This document shows positions 25,890 through 33,999 of a DNA stretch of 64,000 nt, one piece after another; position 1 is the stretch's first letter; every line of letters starts with the position of its first letter. The DNA is from Nonomuraea soli (lineage in GTDB: Bacteria; Actinomycetota; Actinomycetes; Streptosporangiales; Streptosporangiaceae). Under the pieces are notes generated by a model that was not told the DNA's origin, did not search any database, and was given only the letters and a program-made list of their open reading frames with translations. Where the stretch lies: NCBI RefSeq assembly GCF_013761175.1, contig NZ_JACDUR010000008.1, positions 392,546 to 456,545 on the forward strand, written 5' to 3'. The translations under genes and the position numbers were made by a program.

Positions 25890-26405
25890 TCAGCTGGAGC
25901 TCGTCGGCGACCGCGACGGCATCCCCGTCGGCGACCGCGACGGCGACCGCGACGGCAACCCCGTCGGCAACCCCGTGGGCGCCGCCGCCTCTCCCGCCAG
26001 GCGGTCGACCGTCGTCCGGCCGTCGACGAGCGCGTCCAGCGCGCCCGTCATCGTCGGGCAGTCACGCGCCGGGTGCTCGGCCGGGCAGTCGCGGGCGTGC
26101 ACCAGGAACTCGCGCGCCTGCGAGGCCCGCGCGATGAGCTCGTCGAGCTGCCCGATCTGCTCGTCGATCGACGAGCGCCGGCGCGGCGCCGGGCTGTCGA
26201 GCACCGCCCCCGCCGTGTCCAGCGAGAGCCCCAGCCGCTGTGCGATCCGCAGGAAGGCGACCCGGCGAAGCTCCCGCCGGCCGTACATGCGCCGCCCCCC
26301 GGCCCGAGCGGCGGGAGGCACGAGCCCGAGCTCGTCGTAGTAGCGCAACGCGGAGGCGCTGACCTCCAGCCGCCGCGCGGCCTCACCGATGGGAATCAGG
26401 TCCAT
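25890..26405 (-). CDS. MerR-family transcriptional regulator
   Basis: 171 residues; start at the ATG at 26405 (MDLIPIGEAARRLEVSAS), with another ATG at 26414. The winged helix-turn-helix has SALRYYDELGLVPPAARAGG and YGRRELRRVAFLRIAQRLG, followed by the dimerisation coiled coil. The pair HARDCPAEHPARDCP in the coiled coil could bind a metal or respond to redox, but it is not the SoxR cluster motif. The last 30 residues are low-complexity PTG and SRSP repeats made by 12-18 base DNA repeats. It directly follows the hydrolase gene on the same strand. Confidence 0.82.
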   Translation of the reverse strand: MDLIPIGEAARRLEVSASALRYYDELGLVPPAARAGGRRMYGRRELRRVAFLRIAQRLGLSLDTAGAVLDSPAPRRRSSIDEQIGQLDELIARASQAREFLVHARDCPAEHPARDCPTMTGALDALVDGRTTVDRLAGEAAAPTGLPTGLPSRSPSRSPTGMPSRSPTSSS

Positions 26406-26420
26406 GCCCTCCATTGGACG

Positions 26421-27593
26421 TCACGCGAGGAAGGTCCGTAGCGCCCTGATGTACTCCTCCGGCCGGTCCTCGTGCACCGCGCTCCCGGCCGACGGCACGG
26501 TGACCACCCGGGCCCCGGGGAAGGCGGCGAGGTAGTCGCCCGGCGTCGGCGCCCGGTCGCAGGAGCCGTGCACGATCAGCACCGGCAGCGTGGCCGGATC
26601 CGGCAGGTCCGCGCCTCGTAGCCGCGGGGCGGGACGGTCGAGCAGGTCGGCGAAGCCGCCGCCTCCGGGGGCACTGGGCGCGGGCGCGCCGGGGCAGTGC
26701 AGCGCGGGCGCGGTCAGCCGGTGGCGCGCGTCGAGCCGGGCGTCGAGCTCGGCGTCGTCGGCGAAGGAGCGCACGGCGCCGGGGTCGACGCTGGCGAGCA
26801 CGTCGATGGCCAGGGAGCGGGGATGCAGCATCGACCACGCCAGCCGGCCGCTCTGCGCGCCGTCGAGGTGGGCGAACATGGCGGGACGGGTGCCGAGGGG
26901 TTCGGGGGAGGACAGGACGAGCCTGGCCACCTTGCCGGGGAAGGCCGAGACGTAGGCGGCGGCGACGGTCGCGCCCTCCGCGTGCCCGACCAGGGTCATC
27001 TTCGCCGCCCCGAGCCGTTGCCTGATCTCCTCCAGGTCCTCGACGTCCCGTGCCAGGCCGTACTCGGCGGGGTCGGTCAGGCGCGCCGAGCGGCCCGTGC
27101 CGAGCCGGTCGTAGAGGTAGACCGCGTGCCCGTCGGCCCGCAGGGAGCTGAACGTGCGCGACAGGCCCGCCAGGTCGGGGCGCCCGTGCAGGACGATCAC
27201 CGGCTCCGGCCGCGGCCTGCCCGGCGCGTGCCGCACGTACGCCAGCCGTGAACCGCTCTTCAGCTCCCACGTCTGCTGCCCGGCCAGTTCCGGCAGCGCG
27301 GCGGCGCGGGCGGCGGGGTTGAGCGCGGCCACGCTGACCTGCCAGCCGGCGAACCCGGCGACGCCCAGCACGATGAGGGCCCGCACGGCGCGCGGCACCG
27401 GCCGCCACGGTCGCGGCACGCACAGCAGCAGCCCGAGCAGGAAGACGCCGCAGAAGGCCGCCAGCCCCGCGACCGTGTAGACGGTGGGGTTGCCGGTGAT
27501 GGAGGCGACCCCGGCGAGGGTGGCCAGGCCGAGGACGGGGGCCAGGAGCAGGACCCCCAGTCCGGAAAGCGCTCGCACGACTCGCCTCACCAT
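26421..27593 (-). CDS. Alpha/beta-hydrolase-fold membrane protein lacking the nucleophile serine
   Basis: 390 residues. The N-terminal 120 residues carry about three to four membrane segments. The rest is an alpha/beta-hydrolase: VIVLHGRPDLAGLSR, LYDRLGTGRSARL, and the elbow LVGHAEGATVAAAY. In active relatives the elbow is G-H-S-x-G; here the codon at 26979-26981 is GCG, so residue 205 is alanine. The late histidine (SAVHEDRPEEY) and an acidic residue (HGSCDRAP) remain. I start at the ATG at 27593; the frame is open to 27644. It is encoded upstream of the MerR gene and may be a non-catalytic binding protein. Confidence 0.78.
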   Translation of the reverse strand: MVRRVVRALSGLGVLLLAPVLGLATLAGVASITGNPTVYTVAGLAAFCGVFLLGLLLCVPRPWRPVPRAVRALIVLGVAGFAGWQVSVAALNPAARAAALPELAGQQTWELKSGSRLAYVRHAPGRPRPEPVIVLHGRPDLAGLSRTFSSLRADGHAVYLYDRLGTGRSARLTDPAEYGLARDVEDLEEIRQRLGAAKMTLVGHAEGATVAAAYVSAFPGKVARLVLSSPEPLGTRPAMFAHLDGAQSGRLAWSMLHPRSLAIDVLASVDPGAVRSFADDAELDARLDARHRLTAPALHCPGAPAPSAPGGGGFADLLDRPAPRLRGADLPDPATLPVLIVHGSCDRAPTPGDYLAAFPGARVVTVPSAGSAVHEDRPEEYIRALRTFLA

Positions 27594-27655
27594 GAGGATC
27601 GAAGCTATCGCTTTTCTGGTGAAATATCGGGAGCTACCGAACAAAAGGAGTTGTA

Positions 27656-28636
27656 GTGCCGCTTTTCGATCTACCCCTCGATCGTCTGCATGAGTACCGC
27701 CCCGAGCGTGACGAGCCCGCGGACTTCGACGGCTTCTGGGCCCGCACCCTGGCGGAGGCGGCCGAGCACGACCTGGCCGCCGAGTTCGTCCCCTACGACG
27801 TGCCCCTGGCAGGCGTGGAGGTCTACGACGCGTCCTTCTCCGGCTGGGGCGGCGACCGCATCCGCGGCTGGTTCATCCTGCCGCGCGGCGCCGAGGGCCC
27901 GCTGCCGTGCGTGGTGCAGTACATCGGCTACAGCGGCGGGCGCGGCTTCGCCCACGACAACATCCTGTGGCCGACGGCGGGCTACGCCTACCTGATCATG
28001 GAAACCCGGGGCATGGGCGGCGGCAACACCGAGCGGCCAGGCCACACGCCCGATCCGCACGGCGGCGACCACGTGCACGCGTTCGGCATGATGACGCGCG
28101 GCGTGCTCGACCCCGAGCAGTACTACTACCGCAGGGTCTTCACCGACGCCGTGCGGGCGATCGACGCGGTCAGGGCCCACCCCGGCGTCGACCCGTCGCG
28201 TATCGCGGTGCTGGGCGGCAGCCAGGGCGGCGGCATCGCCCAGGCCGTGGCCGGGCTGCGTCCCGGCCAGGTGCGGGCGGCGCTCATCGACGTGCCGTTC
28301 CTGACGCACTTCCGCCGGGCGGTGGAGATCACCCCGCGCGACCCGTACGCGGAGATCGTGCGGTTCCTGTCGACCCACCGCGACGCGGAGGAGCAGACCT
28401 TCCGCACGTTGTCGTACTTCGACGGGCTCAACTTCGCCGCCCGCGGCCAGGCCGACGCGCTCTACTCCGTCGGCCTCATGGACGACGTGTGCCCGCCGTC
28501 GACGGTCTTCGCCGCCTACAACCACTGGCAGGGCGAGAAGGAGATCAACGTCTACCCCTGGAACAACCACGAGGGCGGCAGCGGCTTCCAGAAGGAGGCG
28601 CAGCTGCGCTACCTGGCCGGGCGTCTCAAGGGCTGA
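27656..28636 (+). CDS. Acetylxylan esterase / cephalosporin-C deacetylase (CE7)
   Basis: 326 residues, complete. A GTG start lies behind an AAGGAG ribosome site. The N-terminus reads PADFDGFWARTLAEA, as in the partial gene at the left edge. The CE7 markers are RGMGGGN, the nucleophile GGSQGG (Ser189), the acid in GLMDDVCPPST (Asp276) and the histidine in NNHEGG (His305). The enzyme removes acetyl groups from xylo-oligosaccharides and cephalosporin C. It has no signal peptide, so it acts on imported acetylated sugars. It is divergent from the hydrolase/MerR operon and convergent with the HesB-like gene. Confidence 0.92.
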   Translation: MPLFDLPLDRLHEYRPERDEPADFDGFWARTLAEAAEHDLAAEFVPYDVPLAGVEVYDASFSGWGGDRIRGWFILPRGAEGPLPCVVQYIGYSGGRGFAHDNILWPTAGYAYLIMETRGMGGGNTERPGHTPDPHGGDHVHAFGMMTRGVLDPEQYYYRRVFTDAVRAIDAVRAHPGVDPSRIAVLGGSQGGGIAQAVAGLRPGQVRAALIDVPFLTHFRRAVEITPRDPYAEIVRFLSTHRDAEEQTFRTLSYFDGLNFAARGQADALYSVGLMDDVCPPSTVFAAYNHWQGEKEINVYPWNNHEGGSGFQKEAQLRYLAGRLKG

Positions 28637-28641
28637 TCATG

Positions 28642-28680
28642 GTACGGCGGGCGAGCGGTGCGCGTGCCCGCCCGCCGTAC
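28642..28680. terminator. Bidirectional hairpin terminator
   Basis: GTACGGCGGGCG (28642-28653) pairs perfectly with CGCCCGCCGTAC (28669-28680) around a 15-base loop. It lies between the CE7 esterase stop and the stop of the convergent HesB-like gene, so it can end transcripts from both sides. There is no U tract, as is common in high-GC actinomycetes. Confidence 0.75.
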
Positions 28681-28684
28681 ACGC

Positions 28685-28969
28685 TCATGGCTGTTCTGTC
28701 ACCGTGAAGGAGAGCCCGCCCTCGGCGGTCTCCCCGGCATCCAGAGCCTTGTCCCCCAGGGCCACCGCGGCGGTCTCGTCGAGGTAGACGCGGGCGCCCT
28801 CCTTCTCCACCACCTCGTCGGCCGGTTCGGGCCCCGTCGCGAGCGACAGGACCAGCGAGTCCGCCTCGGGACCCTTGGCCGAGATGCGGATGCCGCTCGA
28901 CTCCGGCTGCGGCGCGTTGGCCGTCAGATCGCGGATCGCCTGGGCGGCGTTGGTTGTCAGGGTGAGCAC
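28685..28969 (-). CDS. HesB/IscA-like protein without cysteines
   Basis: 94 residues starting at a GTG behind an excellent GAGGAGGAG ribosome site. The sequence MLTLTTNAAQAIRDLTA, GIRISAKG, SLVLSLATGPEPADEVVEKEGARVYLDETAA follows the A-type Fe-S carrier fold. It contains no cysteine at all, so the three cysteines that bind the cluster in IscA/ErpA are gone. It therefore cannot carry a cluster in the usual way. Annotations of such actinobacterial proteins as Fe-S assembly proteins rest on the fold only. It is a single-gene unit. Confidence 0.75.
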   Translation of the reverse strand: MLTLTTNAAQAIRDLTANAPQPESSGIRISAKGPEADSLVLSLATGPEPADEVVEKEGARVYLDETAAVALGDKALDAGETAEGGLSFTVTEQP

Positions 28970-29098
28970 GTCGGCTCCTCCTCACCTTTCGATTCTCGGA
29001 CCCGTCCCGCCCTGCCCGTTTTCGTCCGACTCAACCGCCATTGACGCTTCACTACTTATTTTAAACAATGCACAAAGCCTAAAAATATGGAGTGAGAC

Positions 29099-30445
29099 AT
29101 GGCTGAGGCCTCCCCCTACCTCAACGGCGTCTTCCGGTCCGCGCAGCGCTGGAGCCCGGTGCACGACAAGGCCACCGGCGAGCCGATCGGACGCTACGCG
29201 CCCGCCGGCGCCGCCGACGTGGACGAGGCGGTCGCCGCCGCCCGCGCCGCCCAGCCGGGCTGGGCCGCGCTGGCCGCTCCCGAGCGCGCCGCCTACCTGC
29301 GCCTCATGGCCGAGCACCTGCAGAGCCGCTACGAGGAGCTCGTACGGCTGAGCATGAGCGAGACCGGCGGCCTGCGCCGCAAGGCCGAGGACGAGGTGTC
29401 GACCGGCATCAAGCAGCTGCACATCTCCTCGGTCCAGGCGATGGGCACCGCCGGCGACATCCTGCAGCCCTACAAGGCCGGCAAGCTCTCGCTCTCGCGT
29501 GCCGTACCCCTGGGCGTGATCGGCGTGATCACGCCGTGGAACTACCCGCTCAACCTCGCCATGCGCGCGGTAGCGCCGGGTCTGGCCTTCGGCAACACGA
29601 TCGTGCTCAAGCCGGCCGAGCTCACCCCCTTCATCGGCGGCCAGGTCATCGCCGAGGCCGCCGACGCCGCGGGCCTGCCGCCCGGCGTGCTGAACGTGCT
29701 GCCGGGCGAGGGCCCCGAGGCGGGCTGGGCGCTGGCCGAGCACCGCGGCCTGGACCTGCTGGACTTCACCGGCTCGCGCGAGGTGGGCCTGGCCATCGCC
29801 GCCTCGGCCGCGACCGACCTGCGCCCGATCCGGCTGGAGCTGGGCGGCGATAACGCCTTCATCGTGCTCGACGACGCCGACGTCGATCTGGCCGCCGACC
29901 ACGCGATGATCGCCTCGCTGGAGTTCCAGGGGCAGACGTGCATCAGCTCCAGCAGGCACCTGGTCATGCGTGCGGTGGCCGACCGGTATCTGGCGGCCCT
30001 CACCGAGCGGGCCGCGGCGATGGAGGCGGGGCGGGACTTCGGGCCCCTGATCAGCGCCGCCCAGCGTGACCGGGTGCACGCGCTCGTCGAACCCTCCGTC
30101 GCCAAGGGCGCCAGGGTGCTGACCGGAGGCACCTGGGATGGACCGTTCTACCGGCCGACCGTCCTGGCCGACGTCACTCCCGACATGCCCGTCTTCACCG
30201 AGGAGATCTTCGGCCCGGTGCTGCCGGTGACGGTCGCCGACTCCGAGGAGGAGATCGTCGAGCTGGCCAACCGCCACCCGATGCTCATGAACTCGGTCTT
30301 CACCGCCGACCTGATGCGCGGCATGGCGCTCGCCGAACGCCTGCACGCGGGCGAGGTGCACGTCAACGACGCCCATGCCCGCCACGGGGCGGAGAACCAG
30401 ATGGCGGGCTTCACCAAGCGCCAGTGGATCGGTCTAACGCGCTGA
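29099..30445 (+). CDS. Aldehyde dehydrogenase family protein
   Basis: 448 residues, ATG behind TATGGAGTGAGAC. The domains and motifs are complete: the NAD-binding region GVITPWNYPLNLAM and VLKPAELTPF, the DFTGSREVG loop, the general base in LELGGDNAF, the catalytic cysteine in FQGQTCISSS and the late EEIFGPVLPV. It oxidises an aldehyde to the acid with NAD(P). The chain is a little shorter than the usual 480-500 residues. A possible promoter has TTGACG at 29041 in an AT-rich segment. No neighbour shares its strand closely, so the substrate is open. Confidence 0.9.
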   Translation: MAEASPYLNGVFRSAQRWSPVHDKATGEPIGRYAPAGAADVDEAVAAARAAQPGWAALAAPERAAYLRLMAEHLQSRYEELVRLSMSETGGLRRKAEDEVSTGIKQLHISSVQAMGTAGDILQPYKAGKLSLSRAVPLGVIGVITPWNYPLNLAMRAVAPGLAFGNTIVLKPAELTPFIGGQVIAEAADAAGLPPGVLNVLPGEGPEAGWALAEHRGLDLLDFTGSREVGLAIAASAATDLRPIRLELGGDNAFIVLDDADVDLAADHAMIASLEFQGQTCISSSRHLVMRAVADRYLAALTERAAAMEAGRDFGPLISAAQRDRVHALVEPSVAKGARVLTGGTWDGPFYRPTVLADVTPDMPVFTEEIFGPVLPVTVADSEEEIVELANRHPMLMNSVFTADLMRGMALAERLHAGEVHVNDAHARHGAENQMAGFTKRQWIGLTR

Positions 30446-30485
30446 TCATGGCCCTGCCGGATAGGAAAGTTTCTTAATTTAAGTG

Positions 30486-30515
30486 TTGACTCAAGTCGAA
30501 AGGTCACCGTAGCGT
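30486..30515 (+). promoter_or_regulatory. Sigma-70-type promoter of the alginate lyase/chitinase operon
   Basis: TTGACT (30486-30491) and TAGCGT (30510-30515) are separated by 18 bases. They lie about 60 bases upstream of the alginate lyase start, in an unusually AT-rich stretch that also holds the palindrome CTTAATTTAAG (30473-30483). A transcript start near 30522 would place the TTCACATATGTGAA palindrome in the early leader. Confidence 0.6.
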
Positions 30516-30545
30516 CACGGGTGCCGTTCACAGTTGCGGCCTTTG

Positions 30546-30559
30546 TTCACATATGTGAA
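30546..30559. promoter_or_regulatory. Perfect palindrome TTCACATATGTGAA, candidate operator
   Basis: This 14-base perfect palindrome lies about 30 bases downstream of the -10 box and 16 bases before the alginate lyase start codon, where a bound repressor would block expression. A half site TTCACA also occurs at 30527-30532. The regulator is not encoded next to it. Confidence 0.6.
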
Positions 30560-30574
30560 TCGAAAGGCGATCAA

Positions 30575-31732
30575 ATGCGAACCATCCCCCTCGTCGCGGC
30601 TCTGCTGCTCTGGCTGCTCGTGCCCTTGCCGGCGCAGTCCGCACCCGCCCAGTTCACCCACCCCGGCGTCCTGCTCGGACGTGCCCAGCTCGACGTCATG
30701 CGAGCCCAGGTCCGAGCGGGCGCCCAGCCCTGGAAGAGCGCCTTCGACCAGATGATGGCGCACAACCTGGCCTCGCTCTCGCGCACGCCCAAGCCCAGGG
30801 CGGTGGTCGAGTGCGGCTCCTACTCCAACCCGAACAACGGGTGCACCGACGAACGCCAGGACGCCCTGGCCGCCTACACCATGGCGCTGGCCTGGTACGT
30901 CACCGAGGACAGCCGCTACGCCGGCAAGGCCATCCAGTACATGGACGCCTGGTCTGCCACCATCCGCGACCACACCAACAGCAACGCCCCGCTGCAGAGC
31001 GCCTGGTCCGCGTCGAGCTGGCCGCGCGCCGCCGAGATCATCCGCTACACCTACCCCGGCTGGTCCCAGGCGGGTATCGACCGCTTCTCCACCATGCTGC
31101 GCACCGTCTACCTGCCCGAGGTGATCAACGGCTCCAACAGCAACGGCAACTGGGAGCTGTCGATGATGGAGGCCGCCCTGGGCATCGCTGTCTTCCTGGA
31201 GGACCGCTCGGCCTACGACCGCGCCGTCGCCCGCTGGCGCAACCGGGTGCCGGCCTTCATCTACCTGGAGAGCGACGGCGAACTGCCCCGCACCGTGCCC
31301 GGCAGCGGCCTCGACACCCGCTCGGAGATCGTCGGCTACTGGCACGGCCAGACCACCTTCGTCAACGGCCTGGCCCAGGAGACCTGCCGCGACTTCGTGC
31401 ACACCGGCTACGGCCTGTCGGCGGTCTCCCACTTCGCCGAGACCACCCGCCTGCAGGGCCAGGACCTCTACCCCGAGATCGCCGACCGGCTGCGGCACGC
31501 CCTCGGCCTGCACAGCAAGTACGAGCTCGGCACCGCCCCGCCGTCGTGGTTGTGCGGCGGCAGCGTCAAGCGAGGCCTCGGCCCGATCACCGAGGTCGGC
31601 TTCAACGCCCTGCGCAACCGCATGGGCCACGCGATGTCCAACACCCAGACGCTCACCGAGCAGCGCCGCCCGGCCGGCACCAACGTGCTCTTCGTGGCCT
31701 GGGAGACCCTCACCCACGGAGGAGCCCCGTGA
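30575..31732 (+). CDS. Secreted alginate-lyase-family polysaccharide lyase
   Basis: 385 residues. I start at the ATG at 30575, which opens a Sec signal (MRTIPLVAALLLWLLVPLPA then QSAPAQF); an upstream in-frame codon at 30521 would precede the ribosome site. The mature part is an alpha/alpha-barrel of the alginate lyase family, with FTHPGVLLGRAQLDVMRAQV, ALAWYVTEDSRYA and the conserved block NGSNSNGNWELSMMEAALG. Such enzymes cleave uronate-containing polymers by beta-elimination. It overlaps the chitinase gene by four bases, so both are made together and exported. Confidence 0.82.
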   Translation: MRTIPLVAALLLWLLVPLPAQSAPAQFTHPGVLLGRAQLDVMRAQVRAGAQPWKSAFDQMMAHNLASLSRTPKPRAVVECGSYSNPNNGCTDERQDALAAYTMALAWYVTEDSRYAGKAIQYMDAWSATIRDHTNSNAPLQSAWSASSWPRAAEIIRYTYPGWSQAGIDRFSTMLRTVYLPEVINGSNSNGNWELSMMEAALGIAVFLEDRSAYDRAVARWRNRVPAFIYLESDGELPRTVPGSGLDTRSEIVGYWHGQTTFVNGLAQETCRDFVHTGYGLSAVSHFAETTRLQGQDLYPEIADRLRHALGLHSKYELGTAPPSWLCGGSVKRGLGPITEVGFNALRNRMGHAMSNTQTLTEQRRPAGTNVLFVAWETLTHGGAP

Positions 31733-33072
31733 AGCGCGCCATCGTCGTCACCGCCACCGGCCTGCTCGCCCTGACCGCCCTGACCGCGGTTCCCGCCCGG
31801 GCCGCCGTCGGCCAGATCACCGGCCTCGGCGGCAAGTGCGTCGACGTCGCCGGGGCCGCTACGGCCAACGGCACCCGGGTCCAGCTGTGGACCTGCAACG
31901 GCACCGCCGCCCAGAGCTGGGACGTGCGCTCCGACGGCACCGTCCGGGCCCTGGGCAAGTGCCTGGACGTCAACGCCGCCAGCAGCGCCAACGGCACCAA
32001 GGTGCAGATCTGGGACTGCAACGGCACCGCCGCCCAGCAGTGGAGCGCCGCCGCCGACGGCACGCTGCGGGCACTCGGCTCCTGCCTGGACGCCACCGGC
32101 GTCAGCTCCGCCGACGGCACGCCGCTGCAGATCTGGAGCTGCGGCACCGGCGCCAACCAGAAGTGGACGCTGCCCGGCGGCGGCACCCCCGAGCCGCCCG
32201 CCGGCAAGATGGCCGGCGCTCCGTACCTCTACATGGGCTGGGGCAGCCCGCCCAACCCCGGCACCGTCATGGACGCCACCGGCGTGCGCTCCTTCACCAT
32301 GGCCTTCATCCTGTCGGGAGGCGGCTGCACGCCGCGCTGGGACGGCTCGCGCCCGCTCACCGGGGGAGCCGACCAGCAGGCGATCAACACGATCAAGGGC
32401 AGGGGCGGGAACGTCCAGGTGTCGTTCGGCGGCTGGTCGGGCAACAAGCTCGGGCCCAACTGCTCGACGCCCGCGGCCTACGCCGGAGCCGTCCAGCAGG
32501 TCATCAACGCGGTCGGACCGGCCGTGGTCGACTTCGACATCGAGAACAGCGACGAGTTCACCAACTACACCGTGCAGGACCGCATCCTCGGCGGCCTGAA
32601 GATCGTCAAGCAGAACAACCCCGGTGTGAAGGTCGTCGTGACCTTCGGCACCGGCGTCAACGGCCCCGACGCCGCCGGGGTCCGCCTGATCAACCGCTCC
32701 CGCGAGCTGGGCGTGCCGATCGACAACTACACGATCATGCCGTTCAACTTCGGCGGCTCCAACCTCTACCAGAACACCGTCAGCGCCTCCGAGGGGCTCA
32801 AGAACGCCCTCAAGAGCGCCTTCGGCTGGAGCGACGCCCAGGCCTACGCCCGCATGGGCATCTCCGGCATGAACGGACTGTCGGACCAGCGCGAGACGAC
32901 CACCGTCGCCACCTGGACCCAGATCCGCGACTGGGCCAGGTCCAGGGGCCTGACCAGGCTGGCCTTCTGGTCGGTCAACCGCGACCGTCCCTGCGCGGGC
33001 GGCCTCACCGACACCTGCAGCGGGGTCCCGCAGGCCAACTGGGACTTCACGCGGGTGACCGCGGGATTCTGA
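31729..33072 (+). CDS. Secreted GH18 chitinase with ricin-type lectin domain
   Basis: 447 residues; the GTG overlaps the lyase stop and follows GGAGGAG. A Sec signal ends near residue 27. Residues about 28-150 form a ricin-type beta-trefoil with three QxW units (QSW, QQW, QKW). After a short proline-rich linker the GH18 barrel runs from about 165 to the end. The catalytic motif is DFDIE (Glu272), preceded by VQVSFGGWSG. It should bind and hydrolyse chitin or related beta-1,4-N-acetylglucosamine polymers outside the cell. Production with a lyase suggests joint attack on a mixed polymer. Confidence 0.9.
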   Translation: MKRAIVVTATGLLALTALTAVPARAAVGQITGLGGKCVDVAGAATANGTRVQLWTCNGTAAQSWDVRSDGTVRALGKCLDVNAASSANGTKVQIWDCNGTAAQQWSAAADGTLRALGSCLDATGVSSADGTPLQIWSCGTGANQKWTLPGGGTPEPPAGKMAGAPYLYMGWGSPPNPGTVMDATGVRSFTMAFILSGGGCTPRWDGSRPLTGGADQQAINTIKGRGGNVQVSFGGWSGNKLGPNCSTPAAYAGAVQQVINAVGPAVVDFDIENSDEFTNYTVQDRILGGLKIVKQNNPGVKVVVTFGTGVNGPDAAGVRLINRSRELGVPIDNYTIMPFNFGGSNLYQNTVSASEGLKNALKSAFGWSDAQAYARMGISGMNGLSDQRETTTVATWTQIRDWARSRGLTRLAFWSVNRDRPCAGGLTDTCSGVPQANWDFTRVTAGF

Positions 33073-33141
33073 TCACCCGGAACCTCGGCATAGACTGGCG
33101 CGCCTTCCCCATTCGCCCGGGGTCGGGGAGTGGGGGAGAGC

Positions 33142-33720
33142 GTGCCGGTCGCGACGCGGAAGCTGACCTTCCGCCCGGGGTCGCTGGTGATCATCACCGG
33201 CCTGCCGGGTGCGGGCAAGAGCACCCTGCTCAGACGCCTGTACGGCCTGAGCGGGCAGGAGGACCGGCCGCATCTGCACGGCCCGGTGAGCATCATCGAC
33301 TCCGGCCAGTCCAGGCTCACCTGGGCCGGACGGCTGTCGTGGGCGCCCAAGCAGGTCCGCACCGCCGTCGTGTGGGCCACCCACGTCGGCCGCATCTCCC
33401 GCGCCCTGTCCGCCGGCCGCTCGGTCGTCGCCCACAACCGCGGCGGCCACCCCCTCGTCCTGTACGGCTTCGCCTGGCTGGCCAGGCGAGGCGGCCTGCA
33501 CCTGATCCTCCTGGAGGTCGACCCGGAGCAGGCCAGGCAAGGCCAGCGTTCACGCGGCAGGGTCGTGCCCGGCCCGACCTTCGCCCGTCACGTGCGCCGC
33601 CACGAGGCGCTGCTGGCCCGGGTGCGGACCGGAGACCTCGAACCCGCCGCCAGCGTCACCGTGCTCACCCGCCCGGCCGCCGACCTGGTGGAGGCGATCG
33701 ACTTCACGGCCGGACCCTGA
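33142..33720 (+). CDS. P-loop NTP-binding protein (small kinase-like)
   Basis: 192 residues from the GTG at 33142, placed by GGGGGAG four bases upstream; a GTG at 33130 is also in frame. It has Walker A GLPGAGKS near residue 20 and a central strand with VVAHNRGGHPLVLYGFAWL. LILLEVDPEQARQGQRSRGR resembles the lid region of small ATP-dependent kinases. The exact substrate is unknown. It has no obvious operon partner and is convergent with the 71-residue gene. Confidence 0.7.
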   Translation: MPVATRKLTFRPGSLVIITGLPGAGKSTLLRRLYGLSGQEDRPHLHGPVSIIDSGQSRLTWAGRLSWAPKQVRTAVVWATHVGRISRALSAGRSVVAHNRGGHPLVLYGFAWLARRGGLHLILLEVDPEQARQGQRSRGRVVPGPTFARHVRRHEALLARVRTGDLEPAASVTVLTRPAADLVEAIDFTAGP

Positions 33721-33726
33721 CGAGGC

Positions 33727-33942
33727 TCACCCCCACTGCTCGGCCAGCTTGCGCAGCTCCGCGGCGTCGCGCGACAGGCCGTGGCGGCGGGTGACCGCGG
33801 CGAGCCTGCGCACGATCTCCTCCACCGGCCGCTCCGCGCTCTCGCGGAGGGTCTGCCTGATCTCGGCGTCGTAGGCCGCGAGCACCTTGGACAGGTGCTC
33901 GCGGACCTCGTTCTCGAAGTGGGGACCCCACACAACCGTCAT
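33727..33942 (-). CDS. Small conserved-looking hypothetical protein
   Basis: 71 residues from the ATG at 33942 (MTVVWGPHFENEVREHLSKV), with AGGATGGCGGC upstream. It is almost entirely helical and charged, with no signal or membrane segment. I do not recognise the family. The frame is open to 33993 but without a better start. Codon use is normal for the window, which favours a real gene. Confidence 0.55.
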   Translation of the reverse strand: MTVVWGPHFENEVREHLSKVLAAYDAEIRQTLRESAERPVEEIVRRLAAVTRRHGLSRDAAELRKLAEQWG

Positions 33943-33999
33943 GCCGCCATCCTGGGCACCCCGGCGCAAGGAGCCCTGGGGGAAACGCGGCACTTTGAG

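Noticed and set aside
24513..26441. A 642-codon plus-strand frame covering the Gfo/Idh/MocA gene
   Set aside because: It is an out-of-frame shadow rich in arginine and proline; the TTG-started frame has the complete family signature.
30811..33072. A 753-codon frame that would extend the chitinase upstream
   Set aside because: Its first 306 codons are a shadow of the alginate lyase gene. The chitinase has its own GTG, ribosome site and signal peptide at 31729.
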